DNA of 6,309 nucleotides, taken from the NCBI GenBank assembly GCA_021296015.1, contig JAGWBG010000104.1, positions 1 through 6,309 on the forward strand, in the 5' to 3' direction. Origin of the DNA: Dehalococcoidia bacterium (GTDB lineage: Bacteria; Chloroflexota; Dehalococcoidia; Lucifugimonadales; JAGWBF01). This document shows, one piece after another, positions 1-6,061 of this stretch (position 1 is the first letter of the stretch; each line of letters opens with the position of its first letter). The notes under the pieces are model-generated. The model searched no databases and had not been told where the DNA came from. It saw only the letters and a list, made by a program, of their open reading frames with translations. Both the position numbers and the translations under genes were made by a program.

Positions 1-1864
1 GCGACACGTTGGCCCGACCCACTATGGGGCCTCCGGTGGCGTTCAGCCTGCTCGCCATCTCCTTGAAGGTGAGGCGCAGCTCGGGGTCCGACTTGTGGGA
101 GAGAACTCCGTCTGAGTAGTCCACGTCGTCGGGGGATACGTCCCAGATTGTGGCGGCCCGCTTAATCATCTGGCTCCTGATGTCGTGGGCTGCTTCGTAG
201 CAGGCCCATCCGGTTTTGAAGGCGACGCCACTCCCGCCGGTCATGGATGTGAAGCCCACCGAGTCCGTGTCTCCTACCATCGGCTTCACGTCCTCGGCGG
301 CGATGCCCAACACCTCGGCAAGCTGCATGGCAACGGCTGCCCTTGTGCCTCCGATGTCGGGCGACCCTTCGACCAGGCTAATGGTCCCGTCGGCGTTGAC
401 GCTGGCCGTGGCACTGGATGGCCCTCCGCCGTTGAACCAGAACCCACTGGCGACACCCCGACCCCTGCGGAGTCCCGAAGGCCCCACCTTTTCCAGGTGA
501 GCGGAGTAATGGTCGTGTTCCTTGCCTGCCTGGACCATCTCCAGGTAGCCTATCCGGGGAAATCTGGGGCCGCTAACCCGGCGAGTGCCCTCTTTGGCCC
601 CGTTGAGCAGGCGAAAATCGAGGGGGTCCACGCCGATTTTCTCGCATATCTCGTCTATGACAGTCTCCGCAGCGAAGGCGGCACCGGGTGCTCCGGGAGC
701 CCGGTAGGCGGCGGTCTTGGGCTTGTTGGATACTACGTCGTATCCCTCTACGTGGGCATTGGCGAGGTCGTAGGGGCCAAAGATGCACTGAGCGCCCGGA
801 TTCACGGGCGAGCCGGGATAGGCTCCCGCTTCATAGGCCAGGACGGCCTCTGCTGCGGTGATGCGTCCGTCCTTTTTGGCTCCCATCTTCACCCGCATGT
901 AGCTGCCGGAGGTGGGACCGGTTCCCTCGAACACTTCAGACCGGCTCATTGTCAGCTTTACGGGATGTCCCGTCTTTTTTGAGAGTAGGGCGGCCACAGG
1001 CTCCAGGTATACCAGGGTCTTTCCACCGAACCCGCCGCCAATCTCCAGGGGGATTACCTTGATTTTGGATACGGGAATGCCCAGGATGTCGGCGGACTGG
1101 TCCCTTATGTTGAAGTGTCCCTGGGAGCTGCACCAGATGGTGAGGTTGCCGTCGGCGTTCCACAATGCCGTGGCGCTGTGGGGCTCGATGTAGCCCTGGT
1201 GGACCGATGCCGTGTTGTACTCTCGCTCGATGATGACGTCGGCCTCCTTGAAGCCCTCCTCTACGTCGCCTGTTTCGAACACGAAATGGTTGGATATGTT
1301 GGTGCCTTTGCCTGTGTCATCTTCTTCCCGCAGGCCGCCGGGTCTCATCGCCGGGTTGGACAGGCTTGCCAGTCTCTCGTGCAGTACGGGGGCATCCTCT
1401 TTCATGGCATCCAGCACGTTGATGACCGGAGGCAGGACCTCGTAGTCCACGTCTATCAAAGACAGGGCCTCCTCGGCGACATGGGAGCTTGTTGCGGCCA
1501 CCGCCGCTACGGAGTGACCCCTGTAGAGGGCTTTTTCGGCGGCGAGGCAGTTGTTGCTCAGGAACTTAAGGTTTACCATAGCCCCCTCACCCATGTCGGC
1601 CACCTTGCCCGAGGGTTGGGGAAGGTCTGCCGAGGTCACTACGGCCTTTACGCCCGGCAGGGCCAACGCACGGCTGGTGTCAATGGACTTGATGCGGGCG
1701 TGGGGGTGAGGGCTTCTCAATATCTTGCCGTAGAGAAGCCCGGGCAGCTGGACGTCGGCCCCGTACTGGGCGCGGCCAGTCACCTTGTCCGTGCCGTCAT
1801 GGCGGATGGGCCTTGTGCCCACCACGTTGTACTCCTGGTTAGACAATACTACGTTGGAAGCCAT
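1..1864 (-). CDS. Xanthine dehydrogenase-family molybdopterin-binding (large) subunit, 3' end cut by window edge
   Basis: Catalytic subunit of a molybdenum hydroxylase, which binds Mo-molybdopterin cytosine dinucleotide or a similar cofactor and hydroxylates its substrate with water-derived oxygen. I translated the minus strand from the ATG at 1864; it stays open for 621 codons to the window edge. The family is usually about 750-800 residues, so the C-terminal part with the catalytic Glu (GVGE-type motif) is outside. Visible landmarks are the N-terminal hammerhead start (VGTRPIRHDGTDKVTGRAQY, residues 15-34), HQGYIEPHSATA (222-233), the pterin-binding GGGFGGK (276-282), and the active-site loop AAYRAPGAP (385-393). 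A ligand segment SPDIGGTRAA (501-510) stands where many relatives have a GqG-type motif. The loop is not AYRCSFR, so this is not a form I CO dehydrogenase; the substrate is unknown. The start is supported by GGAGAG six nt upstream (1871-1876). It is the last visible gene of the M-S-L operon, separated from S by a repeat-filled gap. Confidence 0.95.
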   Translation of the reverse strand, partial: MASNVVLSNQEYNVVGTRPIRHDGTDKVTGRAQYGADVQLPGLLYGKILRSPHPHARIKSIDTSRALALPGVKAVVTSADLPQPSGKVADMGEGAMVNLKFLSNNCLAAEKALYRGHSVAAVAATSSHVAEEALSLIDVDYEVLPPVINVLDAMKEDAPVLHERLASLSNPAMRPGGLREEDDTGKGTNISNHFVFETGDVEEGFKEADVIIEREYNTASVHQGYIEPHSATALWNADGNLTIWCSSQGHFNIRDQSADILGIPVSKIKVIPLEIGGGFGGKTLVYLEPVAALLSKKTGHPVKLTMSRSEVFEGTGPTSGSYMRVKMGAKKDGRITAAEAVLAYEAGAYPGSPVNPGAQCIFGPYDLANAHVEGYDVVSNKPKTAAYRAPGAPGAAFAAETVIDEICEKIGVDPLDFRLLNGAKEGTRRVSGPRFPRIGYLEMVQAGKEHDHYSAHLEKVGPSGLRRGRGVASGFWFNGGGPSSATASVNADGTISLVEGSPDIGGTRAAVAMQLAEVLGIAAEDVKPMVGDTDSVGFTSMTGGSGVAFKTGWACYEAAHDIRSQMIKRAATIWDVSPDDVDYSDGVLSHKSDPELRLTFKEMASRLNATGGPIVGRANVS

Positions 1865-1870
1865 CTCTTA

Positions 1871-1876
1871 CTCTCC
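1871..1876 (-). promoter_or_regulatory. Ribosome binding site of the large subunit gene
   Basis: On the minus strand GGAGAG lies 6 nt before the ATG at 1864. It gives the large subunit its own translation start, as expected because the gap from the preceding gene is too long for translational coupling. Confidence 0.7.
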
Positions 1877-1889
1877 ATATTTGGATACC

Positions 1890-2055
1890 TTCTTGGAGGG
1901 TGTTCCCAAGGGTGTTGCCTTGAGGTCTCCTTTCCCTTGGCGGGAGAGCGTTGAGGTGAGGGTGTCGGAACAACTCCCCCTCATTCCTTCGGCAAGCTCA
2001 GGGAAGGCTCTAACTTCCTCCCACCGGAGGAGAAGGCGCTTTGTTGGACGTCCCC
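1890..2055. repeat. Hairpin-rich non-coding insert between the S and L genes, probably dispersed intergenic repeats
   Basis: This gap of about 190 nt interrupts an operon whose other junction is only 4 nt. It holds no convincing gene. It contains several short inverted repeats: 1930-1936 with 1942-1948 (7 bp, 5-nt loop, one G-U pair), an alternative pairing of CCAAGGG (1906-1912) with CCCTTGG (1934-1940), CCTTC (1986-1990) with GAAGG (2003-2007), and 2015-2021 with 2026-2032 (7 bp, 4-nt loop, one G-T pair). There is also a direct repeat GGGTGTT at 1898-1904 and 1910-1916. The elements GGCGGGAGAG...GAGGTGAGGGTG and CCTTCGGCAAGCTCAGG resemble, from memory, short repeats scattered between genes in many environmental bacterial genomes. 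None is followed by a T-run, so I do not call a terminator. Confidence 0.6.
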
Positions 2056-2541
2056 CTAGCGTGGGGAAGCCTGTATCTTCTCCGACGCATCCAGGACCGC
2101 CCTGACGATTTTGTCGTATCCCGTACACCGGCAGAGGTTGCCCGCCAGCCAGTGGCGCACCCGCTGCTCCGTGGGTTTAGGCTCCCGGTCCAGCAGGGCC
2201 TTTACAGCCACAATGAAACCGGGGGTGCATATACCGCACTGGAGAGACGCGTTCTCAAGAAAGGCTTGCTGAATGGGGTGCAGCCCGTCGGCGCTGGCAA
2301 TCCCTTCGATGGTAGTTAGCTGCTTACCCTGTGCCTCAACTCCCAGGACACAGCAGGAGTCCACTATCCGCCCGTCCATTATGACGGTGCAAGCACCGCA
2401 GTTGCCATCGTTACAGCCTTCCTTTGTGCCGGTCAGCGAGAGCACATCCCTCAAGACCTCAAGGAGGCTCTGGCGAGGTTCGCAGAGAAAGTCTGTGTCT
2501 TCCCCGTTGATGTTCGATTGTACGTGGACCTTACCTGGCAT
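2056..2541 (-). CDS. Molybdenum hydroxylase [2Fe-2S] small subunit (CoxS/CutS type)
   Basis: The 161-residue iron-sulfur subunit carries electrons from the Mo site of the large subunit to FAD of the medium subunit, in a soluble heterotrimer or its dimer. The N-terminal plant-ferredoxin-like domain has cluster ligands C43, C48, C51 and C63 (GCNDGNCGACT, then DSCC). The C-terminal helical [2Fe-2S] domain has C102, C105, C137 and C139 (QCGICTPG and LCRCTGY). All eight cysteines expected of the family are present, and the length matches the usual 155-170. The ATG at 2541 is 4 nt after the stop of the FAD subunit. AAGGAGG (2551-2557, minus strand), inside the end of that gene, sits 9 nt upstream, so translation is probably coupled. 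The extra Cys at 64 beside C63 is not a standard ligand. Assignment to family is firm; the enzyme's substrate is not shown. Confidence 0.97.
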   Translation of the reverse strand: MPGKVHVQSNINGEDTDFLCEPRQSLLEVLRDVLSLTGTKEGCNDGNCGACTVIMDGRIVDSCCVLGVEAQGKQLTTIEGIASADGLHPIQQAFLENASLQCGICTPGFIVAVKALLDREPKPTEQRVRHWLAGNLCRCTGYDKIVRAVLDASEKIQASPR

Positions 2542-2545
2542 TTTC

Positions 2546-3421
2546 CTAAGCCTCCTTAGCTCTTTCTATGGCTCCTTGCAATGTCCTGCGGGTCAGTACG
2601 CCCACCAGATGGCGTCGTTGCCGTATGGTGCCTCGCATGTCGGTGATGGGCTTGGCTGCGGCCATGGCTGCCTGGGCCGCCGCCTCGATGGCCTCTTCAG
2701 TTATCGCCTTGCCTGCTAAAGCGTCTCCCGCTTCCTTTACGAACAGGGGTGTTGGGGCAACTGAGGCCAGGGAGATGCGGGCGGATTCTATGGAGTTTTT
2801 GTCCGCGCTCAGCACCACCGAGGAACCTACCCCGGCGACGGCGATGTCCATCTCGTTGCGGGGGATGAACCGGAGATAGTTGGCCCCCTGGCGCTGCTTT
2901 GGCGAGGGAATGCGCAGGGATACCAGGAACTCGTTATCTTGCATGGCATTCCGCCCCGGGGCCGTGCAGAAGTCCTCCACGGGCATCTCCCTGGTGCCAT
3001 TGGGTCCGGCTATTACGCAGGTGGACTCCAAGACGATTAGCGGGGGTATGCCGTCGGCGCTGGGGGCGGCGTTGCACAGGTTGCCCCCCAGGGATGCCCT
3101 TCCCTGAATCTGAATCCCGCCAATCATCGCTGCGGCGTCTATGAGACCCGGATAGGCATTGGCAATCGCCTCGTCCTGGTAGATGCGATAGCAGGGCACT
3201 GCGGAGCCTATCTCCAACCCTTTCTGCGGGTCATAGGAGAGATGGTTGGCTTCTGGGACTTCCTTGATGTCCACCACAAGCTCAACGCTCCGTCGGCCTC
3301 CCCTGAGCTGGACAAGGAGGTCCGTCCCCCCGGCCAGACAGCGAGCCTGATTGCCCTTCTCTGCAAGCAACGAGACCGTCTCGCTCACAGATTTAGGTAC
3401 TGCGTAATCAATCTCCTTCAA
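2546..3421 (-). CDS. Molybdenum hydroxylase FAD-binding medium subunit (CoxM type)
   Basis: A 291-residue FAD subunit that takes electrons from the [2Fe-2S] subunit and passes them to an external acceptor. FAD-binding motifs are AGGTDL (30-35) and ASLGGNLCNAAPSADG (109-124), as in the PCMH-type FAD fold. RNEMDIA (188-194) and the C-terminal region ending RRHLVGVLTRR (269-279) fit the CO dehydrogenase flavoprotein C-terminal domain. I start it at the TTG at 3421, giving MKEIDYAVPKS, which matches how family members begin. A longer reading from a TTG at 3436 would place a near-perfect Shine-Dalgarno (GGAGGTGA, 3426-3433) inside the coding sequence. The stop is TAG at 2546-2548. It is the first gene of the operon, about 116 nt after the predicted transcription start. 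Confidence 0.95.
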   Translation of the reverse strand: MKEIDYAVPKSVSETVSLLAEKGNQARCLAGGTDLLVQLRGGRRSVELVVDIKEVPEANHLSYDPQKGLEIGSAVPCYRIYQDEAIANAYPGLIDAAAMIGGIQIQGRASLGGNLCNAAPSADGIPPLIVLESTCVIAGPNGTREMPVEDFCTAPGRNAMQDNEFLVSLRIPSPKQRQGANYLRFIPRNEMDIAVAGVGSSVVLSADKNSIESARISLASVAPTPLFVKEAGDALAGKAITEEAIEAAAQAAMAAAKPITDMRGTIRQRRHLVGVLTRRTLQGAIERAKEA

Positions 3422-3425
3422 AGAC

Positions 3426-3433
3426 TCACCTCC
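3426..3433 (-). promoter_or_regulatory. Shine-Dalgarno that fixes a TTG start for the FAD subunit
   Basis: On the minus strand GGAGGTGA is followed by 4 nt and then TTG at 3421 (7 nt from the GGAGG core). This is a strong ribosome binding site. It excludes the upstream in-frame TTG at 3436, which lies before it. Confidence 0.8.
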
Positions 3434-3485
3434 CAAAGATAGAATATAGACATAATAGAGGATGAGGGTAGGACCGTCGCCTACC

Positions 3486-3502
3486 GCCCGCCCCAGGCGG
3501 GT
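3486..3502 (-). other. GC-rich hairpin in the hydroxylase operon leader
   Basis: CCCGCC (3487-3492) and GGCGGG (3496-3501) pair around a 3-nt loop, with a further G-T pair outside. The hairpin lies inside the predicted leader, between the promoter and the FAD-subunit start. No T-run follows on the minus strand, so it is not an intrinsic terminator. It could be a leader structure or another small dispersed repeat; no known riboswitch is recognisable around it. Confidence 0.5.
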
Positions 3503-3543
3503 CTCCCACTCCCTTCCAGGACCGGTAATGTTCTCCCTATGGA

Positions 3544-3572
3544 ATAATATACGCTTGCCCCTTCTCTGTCAA
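3544..3572 (-). promoter_or_regulatory. Sigma-70-type promoter for the molybdenum hydroxylase operon
   Basis: Minus strand: consensus -35 TTGACA (3567-3572), a 17-nt spacer, then -10 TATTAT (3544-3549; 5 of 6 consensus). The expected start is near 3537, leaving a leader of about 116 nt before the TTG start. This is a strong match, and it faces the operon in the divergent region. Confidence 0.75.
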
Positions 3573-3600
3573 TTTGCTTACCTCTTCTTCTGATGACCTT

Positions 3601-3623
3601 TACAATCGAGACTCCTCATTGTA
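3601..3623. promoter_or_regulatory. Candidate operator: TACAAT-N11-ATTGTA inverted repeat
   Basis: Two perfect 6-bp arms (3601-3606 and 3618-3623) lie between the divergent promoters, upstream of the minus-strand -35 box. Arm spacing is 17 bp centre to centre. This is the size and position of a transcription factor site, but no regulator gene is visible in the window and a 6-bp arm can arise by chance in AT-rich DNA. Confidence 0.3.
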
Positions 3624-3647
3624 GTCTGTCAAGGCTGGAATTAGAGT

Positions 3648-3663
3648 TTTCAGTGAAATTTCA
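3648..3663. promoter_or_regulatory. Candidate operator: overlapping TTTCA/TGAAA half-sites upstream of rph
   Basis: TTTCA (3648-3652), TGAAA (3654-3658) and TTTCA (3659-3663) form two overlapping palindromes. One of them is the perfect 10-bp TGAAATTTCA at 3654-3663. The cluster lies just upstream of, or overlaps, the expected -35 region of the rph promoter, where a bound protein could activate or repress it. Function is inferred from position only. Confidence 0.3.
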
Positions 3664-3685
3664 ATGGGTGTTTCGCTATTTTGGG

Positions 3686-3694
3686 TGATATAAT
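3686..3694 (+). promoter_or_regulatory. Extended -10 promoter for rph
   Basis: TGA followed by a perfect TATAAT (3689-3694) makes a full extended -10 element. No good -35 box lies 16-18 nt upstream (TGGGTG-like sequence only), which extended -10 promoters tolerate. The expected start is near 3701, giving a short leader of about 27 nt before the GTG start of rph. Confidence 0.7.
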
Positions 3695-3727
3695 GGCCTA
3701 ATCCTGGTATCGTGTTGGAGCGAGTAC

Positions 3728-4480
3728 GTGGGAACTGAGCAGCAAAGAGGGCGGATGGACGGCCGTTCCTGGGATGAACCCAGAAAGGTGGATATAGTGC
3801 CGGGCTATCAGGCCTTTGCAGAGGGGTCCGCTCTGATTGAGATGGGCATGACGAGGGTGCTCTGCGCCGCCACTGTCGAAGAGCGAGTCCCGCCTTTTCT
3901 GAGGGGCGAAGGTGTGGGCTGGGTCACTGCCGAATATTCTATGCTTCCACGTTCTACCAACGTACGAACTCCCCGGGAGAGCGGCACGGGCCAGGTGAGG
4001 GGACGCTCACTGGAGATACAGCGACTTGTCGGCAGATGCTTGCGGGCAGTGACGGACCGGTCAGCGCTGGGAGAAAGAACGGTGCTGCTGGACTGTGATG
4101 TGCTTCAGGCCGACGGTGGCACCAGAACGGCGGCCATAACTGGGGCCTACGTTGCCCTTTATCAAGCCTTTCTGGTGCTTGTGCGTAACCGTCTGCTGAA
4201 TGAGGTGCCCCTTGACAGCGCCGTGGCGGCGATGAGCGTGGGTGTCGTGGGTGGGAAGACCCTGCTGGACCTCTCCTACGAAGAGGATGCCCGTGCCCAG
4301 GTGGACTTCAACGTTGCCATGACGGACAATGGAAAGCTGGTGGAAATACAGGGCGCCGCTGAAGGCGCACCCTTCTCCCGGGAGACTGTGCCGGAGATAA
4401 TCTCCCTAGCCAGTGTAGGGATGGAGCCCCTCTTTCGAGCACAGAGGGAAGCCATCCAGTCTATTACAGGGAGGGCATAG
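3728..4480 (+). CDS. rph: Ribonuclease PH
   Basis: Phosphorolytic 3'-to-5' exoribonuclease that trims the 3' end of tRNA precursors in the cytoplasm, releasing nucleoside diphosphates; the family forms hexameric rings. The protein is 250 residues, within the usual 240-260. Family motifs are DGRSWDEPRKVDI (11-23), AEGSALIEMGMTRVLCAA (31-48), GWVTAEYSMLPRST (64-77), GRSLEIQRLVGRCLRAV (92-108), and DCDVLQADGGTRTAAITGAY (122-141), where GGTR carries the phosphate-binding Arg133. The acidic block DLSYEEDARAQVDFNV (181-196) holds the conserved aspartates. I use GTG at 3728 because GGAG (3717-3720) lies 7 nt upstream; ATG at 3755 (MDGRSWDE) is a possible shorter start. It is first in a plus-strand pair, divergent from the hydroxylase operon. 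Confidence 0.97.
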   Translation: MGTEQQRGRMDGRSWDEPRKVDIVPGYQAFAEGSALIEMGMTRVLCAATVEERVPPFLRGEGVGWVTAEYSMLPRSTNVRTPRESGTGQVRGRSLEIQRLVGRCLRAVTDRSALGERTVLLDCDVLQADGGTRTAAITGAYVALYQAFLVLVRNRLLNEVPLDSAVAAMSVGVVGGKTLLDLSYEEDARAQVDFNVAMTDNGKLVEIQGAAEGAPFSRETVPEIISLASVGMEPLFRAQREAIQSITGRA

Positions 4481-4485
4481 GGTGT

Positions 4486-4513
4486 GGGGGTTAAGCAGAA
4501 CTTAACCCCCTTT
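4486..4513 (+). terminator. Perfect 10-bp stem-loop between rph and the YihY-type gene
   Basis: GGGGGTTAAG (4486-4495) pairs perfectly with CTTAACCCCC (4501-4510) around the 5-nt loop CAGAA, then TTT and a pyrimidine-rich stretch (TTTCCCTT). It starts 5 nt after the rph stop and ends 13 nt before the next ATG. The T-run is short, so it may be a partial terminator, an RNA 3'-end stabiliser for rph, or a device lowering expression of the downstream gene. Confidence 0.65.
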
Positions 4514-4526
4514 CCCTTAGCAGAGT

Positions 4527-5492
4527 ATGCTCAGGTCTTTCTGGCGATTCATCCTTATTTGTGCCGACGTCACAAACACTTACCTGGAGAAGAACGGCTC
4601 GTACCTCGCTGCGGCAATAACCTACTGGGCGCTGTTCTCTCTCATTCCCCTCAGCCTCGCTATCATGTTCATCCTGGGGACATTTTTCCGAGGCTCCGAG
4701 GACCTGCAAGCTCGCCTGTCTCTGGCGGTGAATACGTTGGTCCCCGTGTCCGAAGATACGCTGGACAACACCCTCCAGGTGCTGGGCAGGACCAGGGCAG
4801 TGACCGGAGCACTGAGTATCATTGGCCTTCTCTGGGTTTCCACCACCGTGTTCGGAGCCATCCGCAAGAGTGTGAATACCCTCTGGGGCATACGTCAGCC
4901 CCGGCGCTTCTTCTATGAGCGGCTGATAGACTTCTCCTTTACGGCCGGGGCGGGCCTGCTAATGGTCGTTCCCATCGCTCTGACCGCAGGTGTAGGAGTC
5001 CTGGGAGAGTTTACCTCGACTTTGCGCACCGGCAACCCTGATAACGACTGGCTGACAAGTCTGCTCCTAAACGTCCTCTCACCCTTTATCAGCCTTACGG
5101 TTTTCCTGTTTATTTACCGCTACCTTCCCAATGCCAAAGTTACCTTCAGAGAGATATGGCCCGGCGCTCTCGCGGCCGCTCTGATCTTCGAGGGATGGAA
5201 GGCGGTGTTTCTCTGGTACACCCGAAGCTTCCCCATATACGACACCGTATACGGGCCTGTGGGAGCGCTGGTGGCTCTGCTCACCTGGATTTATATCTCC
5301 GCCAACATCCTCCTTGTGGGAGCGCTGGGCACGTCTAGATACTCGGCATATATATCGAGTAGGATTGAGGATAAGGTCCGGGAGATACTGGTGGCGACCA
5401 AAGCTCTACAGACGACTCGCATAGGGGTTCGGTCCGGGGGTATGGAGGGCGAAGCCCCGCCAAAGGCCACGGGGACGGGGGAAGACGACTGA
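4527..5492 (+). CDS. YihY/BrkB-family inner membrane protein
   Basis: A 321-residue integral membrane protein of the YihY (formerly 'RNase BN', BrkB) family, whose biochemical role is not settled. About six hydrophobic segments are visible near residues 30-53, 93-113, 137-160, 178-197, 211-230 and 243-268. Family signatures are AAAITYWALFSLIPL (28-42), YRYLPNAKVTFREIWPGALAAA (197-218, quoted in part), and IYDTVYGPVGALVALLTWIYIS (within 237-258), followed by a hydrophilic C-terminal tail ending in acidic residues. Where many relatives read GAE at the end of the last helix, this one reads GAL (265-267). The ATG at 4527 has only a weak upstream site (GCAGAG), and the stem-loop ends 13 nt before it, so translation may be inefficient. 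It lies 46 nt after rph in the same direction and may share its promoter by read-through. The historical RNase BN name does not imply nuclease activity. Confidence 0.92.
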   Translation: MLRSFWRFILICADVTNTYLEKNGSYLAAAITYWALFSLIPLSLAIMFILGTFFRGSEDLQARLSLAVNTLVPVSEDTLDNTLQVLGRTRAVTGALSIIGLLWVSTTVFGAIRKSVNTLWGIRQPRRFFYERLIDFSFTAGAGLLMVVPIALTAGVGVLGEFTSTLRTGNPDNDWLTSLLLNVLSPFISLTVFLFIYRYLPNAKVTFREIWPGALAAALIFEGWKAVFLWYTRSFPIYDTVYGPVGALVALLTWIYISANILLVGALGTSRYSAYISSRIEDKVREILVATKALQTTRIGVRSGGMEGEAPPKATGTGEDD

Positions 5493-5515
5493 TGCGACGT
5501 AAAGTCGGGGGCGAA

Positions 5516-6061
5516 TTATTGGCTTCTCACCGCCGACAACTCCAATAGAATCTCTGAGAACCTGCCTGTGTCGCTATCCTGCCAGACTACCACGGTGTAG
5601 ACCCCAGCCTTGGCGACCAGGCCTCCCAGGTCGGCGCTGAAGCTGAAAGAGTCCGCCGTCTCTGTCCAACGGTCGGCAACCACGTCGGTATCGTCTATAT
5701 CCGAGTAGTGCCATCCTGAAGGCAATGGCTTCAGCACCCCGGCCACTGGGTCGCCGCACTCCGGCGAGAACCCTCCACCGACGCAGTAGCTTCGGATAGC
5801 GTTAATCTGCTCCGGCGTCTTGGTGGTGGGTGGTGGGTCGTAGTTGATTGTGACGCTGGGAGCAATATGCACGCCGGCCCGTTTCTTGGCAAGAGACAGG
5901 CTCAGGACGCCGCCCGCCGTGAGCACGGGCAGAGCGTCGGCCTCCAGGCGAGCATTTTCCCGTTGAAGGCAATGCCTATATTGACCGCTCGGTGGCTTGC
6001 ATTGAGGATATTGTCCCTGTGACCCCAGTCCGAGTCGGCGTCGTCGTACATCATGGCCCAC
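5516..6061 (-). CDS. C-terminal portion of the CAP-domain protein, in a shifted frame
   Basis: The open frame can be read from an ATG at 6061, but its first 35 or so residues only shadow the CAP domain in another frame. The genuine part begins near 5950 with LEADALPVLTAGGVLSLS and runs to the stop at 5516. It encodes about 140 residues: a strand-rich region with SVTINYDPPPTTKTPEQI, a Cys-containing stretch (SYCVGGGFSPECGDP), GWHYSDIDDTDVVADRWTE and a final SADLGG...GVYTVVVWQDSD...LLELSAVRSQ. It looks like an extracellular beta domain joined to the CAP domain through a Pro/Thr-rich linker. I do not recognise a named domain. It ends 23 nt from the end of the convergent YihY-type gene, with no clear terminator in between. 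Confidence 0.65.
   Translation of the reverse strand: MGHDVRRRRLGLGSQGQYPQCKPPSGQYRHCLQRENARLEADALPVLTAGGVLSLSLAKKRAGVHIAPSVTINYDPPPTTKTPEQINAIRSYCVGGGFSPECGDPVAGVLKPLPSGWHYSDIDDTDVVADRWTETADSFSFSADLGGLVAKAGVYTVVVWQDSDTGRFSEILLELSAVRSQ

Noticed and set aside
185..1954. Long plus-strand open frames (185-982, 1115-1954 and smaller ones)
   Set aside because: They lie opposite the molybdopterin subunit, which has clear family motifs in an uninterrupted minus-strand frame; their translations show no recognisable domains.
1..3421. Calling the operon an aerobic CO dehydrogenase (coxMSL)
   Set aside because: The gene order fits, but the large-subunit loop lacks the AYRCSFR signature with its active-site Cys.
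2273..3442. Plus-strand open frames over the FAD and [2Fe-2S] subunit genes
   Set aside because: Antisense shadows of two strongly supported genes in GC-rich DNA.
3604..3632. Second TTGACA (3627-3632, minus strand) as another promoter
   Set aside because: No convincing -10 box lies 16-19 nt downstream; the best hexamers match only about half the consensus.
4484..4918. Plus-strand open frame starting inside the rph-YihY stem-loop
   Set aside because: It overlaps the YihY-type gene in another frame and has low-complexity, non-domain sequence.
5486..5515. Terminator between the convergent YihY-type and CAP genes
   Set aside because: Only 4-5 bp stems (CGAC/GTCG) with no proper T-run can be formed in the 23-nt gap and adjoining bases.
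5940..5965. Programmed -1 ribosomal frameshift in the CAP gene
   Set aside because: The GGGAAAA run near the junction is not in the phase required for a slippery heptamer, and residues seem to be missing at the join, so a mutation or assembly error is simpler.
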